Positions 6,660 through 9,232 of a DNA stretch of 9,232 bases are shown here, one piece after another. The stretch covers positions 1 through 9,232 of the forward strand of contig CANCSY010000115.1 in the NCBI GenBank assembly GCA_947380915.1, read 5' to 3'. Under the pieces are notes generated by a model, which worked only from the letters and a program-made list of their open reading frames with translations, searched no databases and had not been told where the DNA came from. The position numbers and the translations under genes are program-made. The stretch is from Beijerinckiaceae bacterium. GTDB lineage: Bacteria; Pseudomonadota; Alphaproteobacteria; Rhizobiales; Beijerinckiaceae. Position 1 is the stretch's first letter, and each line of letters begins with the position of its first letter.

Positions 6660-7385
6660 ATGGCGTCCATCTTCAACCTTCCCCTCATCCTGTCCGGCGT
6701 CAGCCATCGCATCGGCGACCTCACCTTGCTGGACGAGGTTTCGCTGACCATCAACGCGGGCGCGCCAACCGCCATTCTCGGCCCCAATGGCGCAGGCAAG
6801 AGCACCCTGCTGAACATCGCCATGGGCCTGATGCGCCCGACCAGCGGCGCCATCTCTTGGGGCGGGCGCAGCGACCCGGCCCCCCTGCGCCGGGCGATGG
6901 TGTTCCAGAGCCCGGTCATGCTGCGGCGGAGCGTGCGCGGCAATATCCTGTTTGCGCTGGAGCAGGCGGGCGGCGCGCGCATGGAGCGCGAGACGCGCCT
7001 GCAAGCGCTGCTCGCCCGCGTCGGGCTTGTCGGCCTGGCGGATCGCCCCGCGCGCCATCTGTCCGGCGGCGAGCAGAAACGCGTGGCGCTGGCGCGCGCC
7101 CTGGCCCGAGACCCCGACCTTTTGCTGCTGGATGAACCGACCGCCGATCTTGATCCCACCGCCACCCGCGCCGTCGAGGAGATCATCGCGGGCGCGGCGG
7201 CGAGCGGCGTCAAGATCCTCCTTGTGTCCCACGACGCGGCGCAGGTTCGGCGCCTCGCGGGAGAGGTTCACTTCCTTGTGAAGGGACGCTTGCGCGAAAG
7301 CGCATCAGCCGCCAGATTTTTCAGCGACGAAGCCTCCCCCCTGGCGCAAAGCTTCCTGCGCGGCGACCTGATAACGGAATCCTGA
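6660..7385 (+). CDS. tupC: Tungstate ABC transporter ATP-binding protein TupC
   Basis: This is the cytoplasmic ATPase that powers tungstate import through TupB. All nucleotide-binding motifs of an ABC ATPase are intact: Walker A GPNGAGKST (41-49), Q-loop glutamine in VFQSP (Gln83), signature LSGGEQKR (134-141), Walker B LLLLDEPTADLD (154-165) and switch histidine in LVSHDAAQ (His191). The 241 residues form a single nucleotide-binding domain without the C-terminal regulatory TOBE domain of ModC, which fits the Tup family. The start codon lies one base after the tupB stop, with AAGGCGGA just upstream, inside the end of tupB. TupA begins two bases after its stop. Nothing looks damaged. Confidence 0.92.
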   Translation: MASIFNLPLILSGVSHRIGDLTLLDEVSLTINAGAPTAILGPNGAGKSTLLNIAMGLMRPTSGAISWGGRSDPAPLRRAMVFQSPVMLRRSVRGNILFALEQAGGARMERETRLQALLARVGLVGLADRPARHLSGGEQKRVALARALARDPDLLLLDEPTADLDPTATRAVEEIIAGAAASGVKILLVSHDAAQVRRLAGEVHFLVKGRLRESASAARFFSDEASPLAQSFLRGDLITES

Positions 7386-7387
7386 CC

Positions 7388-8200
7388 ATGATGAAAACCC
7401 TGATAGCCTGCGCCCTCAGCGCCATGATGCTGACCGGCGCCGCCGCGCAGGAGCGGTTCATCACCGTCGCCTCCACCACATCCACACAGGATTCCGGGCT
7501 TTTCTCCCACCTGCTGCCGCTGTTCAAGGCAAAGACCGGCATCGATGTGAAAGTCATCGCCCAGGGCACCGGACAAGCGCTGGACACCGGACGGCGCGGG
7601 GATGCGGATGTGCTCTTCGTGCACGCCAAGCCGCAGGAGGAGGAATTTGTCGCCCAGGGCTTCGGCGTCGAGCGCTTCGATGTCATGTACAATGACTTCG
7701 TGCTCATCGGCCCGGCCAGCGATCCCGCCGGGATCAAGGGCGGCAAGGACATCGGGGTGGCGCTGACGAAGATCCAGTCGCAGGGCGCAGCCTTCGTGTC
7801 GCGCGGCGACAAGTCGGGCACCCATGCGGCTGAGCTTGCGCTCTGGAAAGAGGGGGGCGTCGATCTCGCCGCCAAGCGCGGCGCCTGGTATCGCGAGATT
7901 GGCCAGGGCATGGGCGCGGCGCTCAACACCGCCAAGGCCATGGAGGCCTATGTGCTGGCGGATCGCGGCACCTGGATCTCCTTCAAGAACAAGGAGGGCC
8001 TGAACATCGCCATCGAAGGCGACAAGCGGCTCTTCAACCAGTATGGCGTCATCATGGTCAATCCCGCCAAACATGCTTGGGTCAAGACCGATCTGGGCAA
8101 GGCCTTCATGGACTATGTGCTCTCGGCGGAGGGACAGGGCGTCATCGCCGATTACAAGATCGAGGGGCAGCAACTGTTCTTCCCCAACGCGAAACGCTGA
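7388..8200 (+). CDS. tupA: Periplasmic tungstate-binding protein TupA
   Basis: TupA is the substrate-binding protein that captures tungstate in the periplasm and hands it to TupB. The 270-residue product has a signal peptide: MMK, a hydrophobic core through residue 17, and a likely cut after Ala20 (AAA before QE). There is no lipobox cysteine, so it should be soluble. The mature protein opens with the TupA hallmark TTSTQDSG (30-37), followed by GTGQALDTGRRGDADVLFVH (60-79), FVSRGDKSGTH (136-146), the YREIGQGMGAAL stretch (168-179) and RLFNQYGVIMVNP (214-226). The Thr/Ser-rich first motif and SRGDKSGT are the oxyanion-contacting regions in this family. The ATG at 7388 has GGAA 8 nt upstream; the ATG at 7391 would drop one residue. 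It sits third in the operon, after tupB and tupC, which differs from the common A-B-C order. Confidence 0.93.
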   Translation: MMKTLIACALSAMMLTGAAAQERFITVASTTSTQDSGLFSHLLPLFKAKTGIDVKVIAQGTGQALDTGRRGDADVLFVHAKPQEEEFVAQGFGVERFDVMYNDFVLIGPASDPAGIKGGKDIGVALTKIQSQGAAFVSRGDKSGTHAAELALWKEGGVDLAAKRGAWYREIGQGMGAALNTAKAMEAYVLADRGTWISFKNKEGLNIAIEGDKRLFNQYGVIMVNPAKHAWVKTDLGKAFMDYVLSAEGQGVIADYKIEGQQLFFPNAKR

Positions 8201-8211
8201 GGCGGCCAAAC

Positions 8212-9232
8212 GTGGATTCAGGGCGTCGATCAGGAACCGGTGCGCTGACCTCCCTTGAGGCGGCGCGCGCGCTGTTGCTGAACATGCTCAGGCCGGTCGA
8301 TCCTGTGCTGACGCCACGCGACGAGGCTCTGGGCTGCATTTGCGCGGAGCCCCTGATCGTGGGCGTTCAGCCGCCCCGCGCCATAGCCTTGCGTGATGGC
8401 TGGGCGATGCGCGCGGAAGATCTCGCGGGCGCCTCCAGCTATGCGCCCGTCCTGCTGACGACACAGCCCATCGCCGTTGAAACCGGCGACGCCTTGCCTG
8501 GTGCGTGCGACTGCGTCATCGACCACCATGGGCTCGATCTGAGCGGCCCCATGCCGCAAGCCCTCATCGAGGCCCTGCCCGGCGAGCATGTGCGCCGCCC
8601 CGGCGAAGACGCCGCTGCGGGAAGTGCGCTCTTCGCGCCGGGACATCGCTTGCGCGGGACCGACCTCGCCTGCCTGGAAGCTATGGGCGTCCTGCATCTT
8701 TGCGTGCGCCGCCCCCAAGTGCTGATCCTTGATGCGCCAGCGCGCGATGGCGCGGGCACGACATCTGCGTTCCTGCGGCGGGCTCTCGCTGCCGTCGGCG
8801 CGCGCGTATCGCTGCGCGCCTGCGCTGATCGATCCGCGTCCGCAATCCAGACGAGCTTTGCGACTGCGAAGGCGGACCTCATCCTGCTGGTGGGCGGCAC
8901 AGGCCTTGGCGCAAGCGATCACGCCATCGCGGCGCTGGAGACCTGCGGCGTGGTGCATCTGCAGGGCGTGGCGCTGGAGCCCGGCAGAACGGCCGCCATC
9001 GCCACTGTTGGACAGACGCCTGTCATCGCGATTCCCGGCCTGTTCGAACAGGCGCTAGGGGCCAGGCTGGGGCTTGTACAGCCAGCGCTGGACCGATTGA
9101 CCCTTCGCCAACCCAGGGCGCCTCTGCGCTTGCCGCTGACGCAGAAAATCGCCTCCCGCGTGGGCGTTGCGGAGGTGGCGCTGTTGCGACGACAGGGGGA
9201 CGCCTTTGCGCCTCTCGCCAACGGTGAACTTC
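8212..9232 (+). CDS. MoeA-like molybdopterin protein, partial at right edge
   Basis: This is a MoeA-family protein, whose members insert molybdate or tungstate into adenylylated pyranopterin. The window shows 340 codons from GTG at 8212 with no stop. MoeA-type features are the N-terminal helix SLEAARALLL (14-23), IALRDGWAMRAEDL (58-71, matching the DNSAMDGYA region and keeping the Asp of MDG), VETGDALPGACDCVI (89-103), GEHVRRPGEDAAAG (124-137), EAMGVLHLCVRRPQVLIL (156-173), DLILLVGGTGLGASDH (222-237), GVALEPGR (252-259) and the start of the last domain (LTQKIASRVG, 309-318). Canonical motifs are changed: the STGDEL site reads LDAPARD, and PGNPVSA reads PGLFEQA. The GTG start, 11 bp after tupA with a weak GAGG-like site, is preferred over the ATG at 8284 because the latter would remove the conserved N-terminal helix. 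Position in the tup operon suggests a tungsten-linked role. Whether it is an active insertase is open, and the C terminus is unseen. Confidence 0.8.
   Translation, partial: MDSGRRSGTGALTSLEAARALLLNMLRPVDPVLTPRDEALGCICAEPLIVGVQPPRAIALRDGWAMRAEDLAGASSYAPVLLTTQPIAVETGDALPGACDCVIDHHGLDLSGPMPQALIEALPGEHVRRPGEDAAAGSALFAPGHRLRGTDLACLEAMGVLHLCVRRPQVLILDAPARDGAGTTSAFLRRALAAVGARVSLRACADRSASAIQTSFATAKADLILLVGGTGLGASDHAIAALETCGVVHLQGVALEPGRTAAIATVGQTPVIAIPGLFEQALGARLGLVQPALDRLTLRQPRAPLRLPLTQKIASRVGVAEVALLRRQGDAFAPLANGEL

Noticed and set aside
7268..8209. A 313-codon minus-strand frame opposite tupA
   Set aside because: It is a long shadow typical of GC-rich DNA; TupA on the plus strand is unmistakable.
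8230..8958. A 242-codon minus-strand frame opposite the MoeA-like gene, plus the 8439-8900 and 8729-9058 frames
   Set aside because: They are shadows of the plus-strand MoeA-like reading frame, which has recognisable family motifs across its whole visible length.
1..9232. A functional link between the surface-protein secretion locus and tungstate uptake
   Set aside because: Only adjacency supports it. The two units are divergent, differ in base composition and have self-contained functions.

Overview
This window looks like the chromosome of an alphaproteobacterium, possibly of the order Hyphomicrobiales. The evidence is a high-GC, tightly packed tungstate/molybdenum-cofactor operon next to a very large, Ala/Thr/Ser-rich, cysteine-poor type I secreted protein of the S-layer/adhesin kind. 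No rRNA or other marker gene is present, so the taxonomic placement is an inference only.

Layout. The left part (1-5518) is transcribed on the minus strand. A 1656-residue RTX-type surface protein (548-5518) is followed downstream by the first 127 codons of a type I secretion ABC exporter (1-383) that runs off the window. Two perfect hairpins lie between them. The second is followed by a short T-run and looks like a terminator or attenuator that would let the abundant substrate be made in excess over its exporter. The secreted protein has three parts: about 18 degenerate modules of ~57 residues (residues 26-1000), five RTX-containing units of ~100 residues marked by a QTEGFxI signature (about 1097-1535), and a C-terminal export region ending in hydrophobic residues.

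The middle (5519-5965) is a 447-bp divergent intergenic region. Its half nearest the surface-protein gene contains a strikingly AT-rich stretch. Its other half holds several short inverted repeats that could form a structured leader for the rightward operon.

The right part (5966-9232) is a plus-strand operon with 1-11 bp between genes: tupB (permease), tupC (ATPase), tupA (periplasmic tungstate-binding protein) and a MoeA-like molybdopterin protein that runs off the right edge. TupA would capture tungstate in the periplasm, TupB and TupC would import it with ATP, and the MoeA-like protein plausibly acts in delivering the oxyanion to, or handling, pyranopterin cofactor. That protein lacks several canonical MoeA motifs, which makes its exact job uncertain.

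The two halves look like unrelated neighbours sharing a divergent control region. The least standard elements are the ~57-residue module array, the modular RTX tail, the degenerate MoeA-like protein and the possible structured tup leader.
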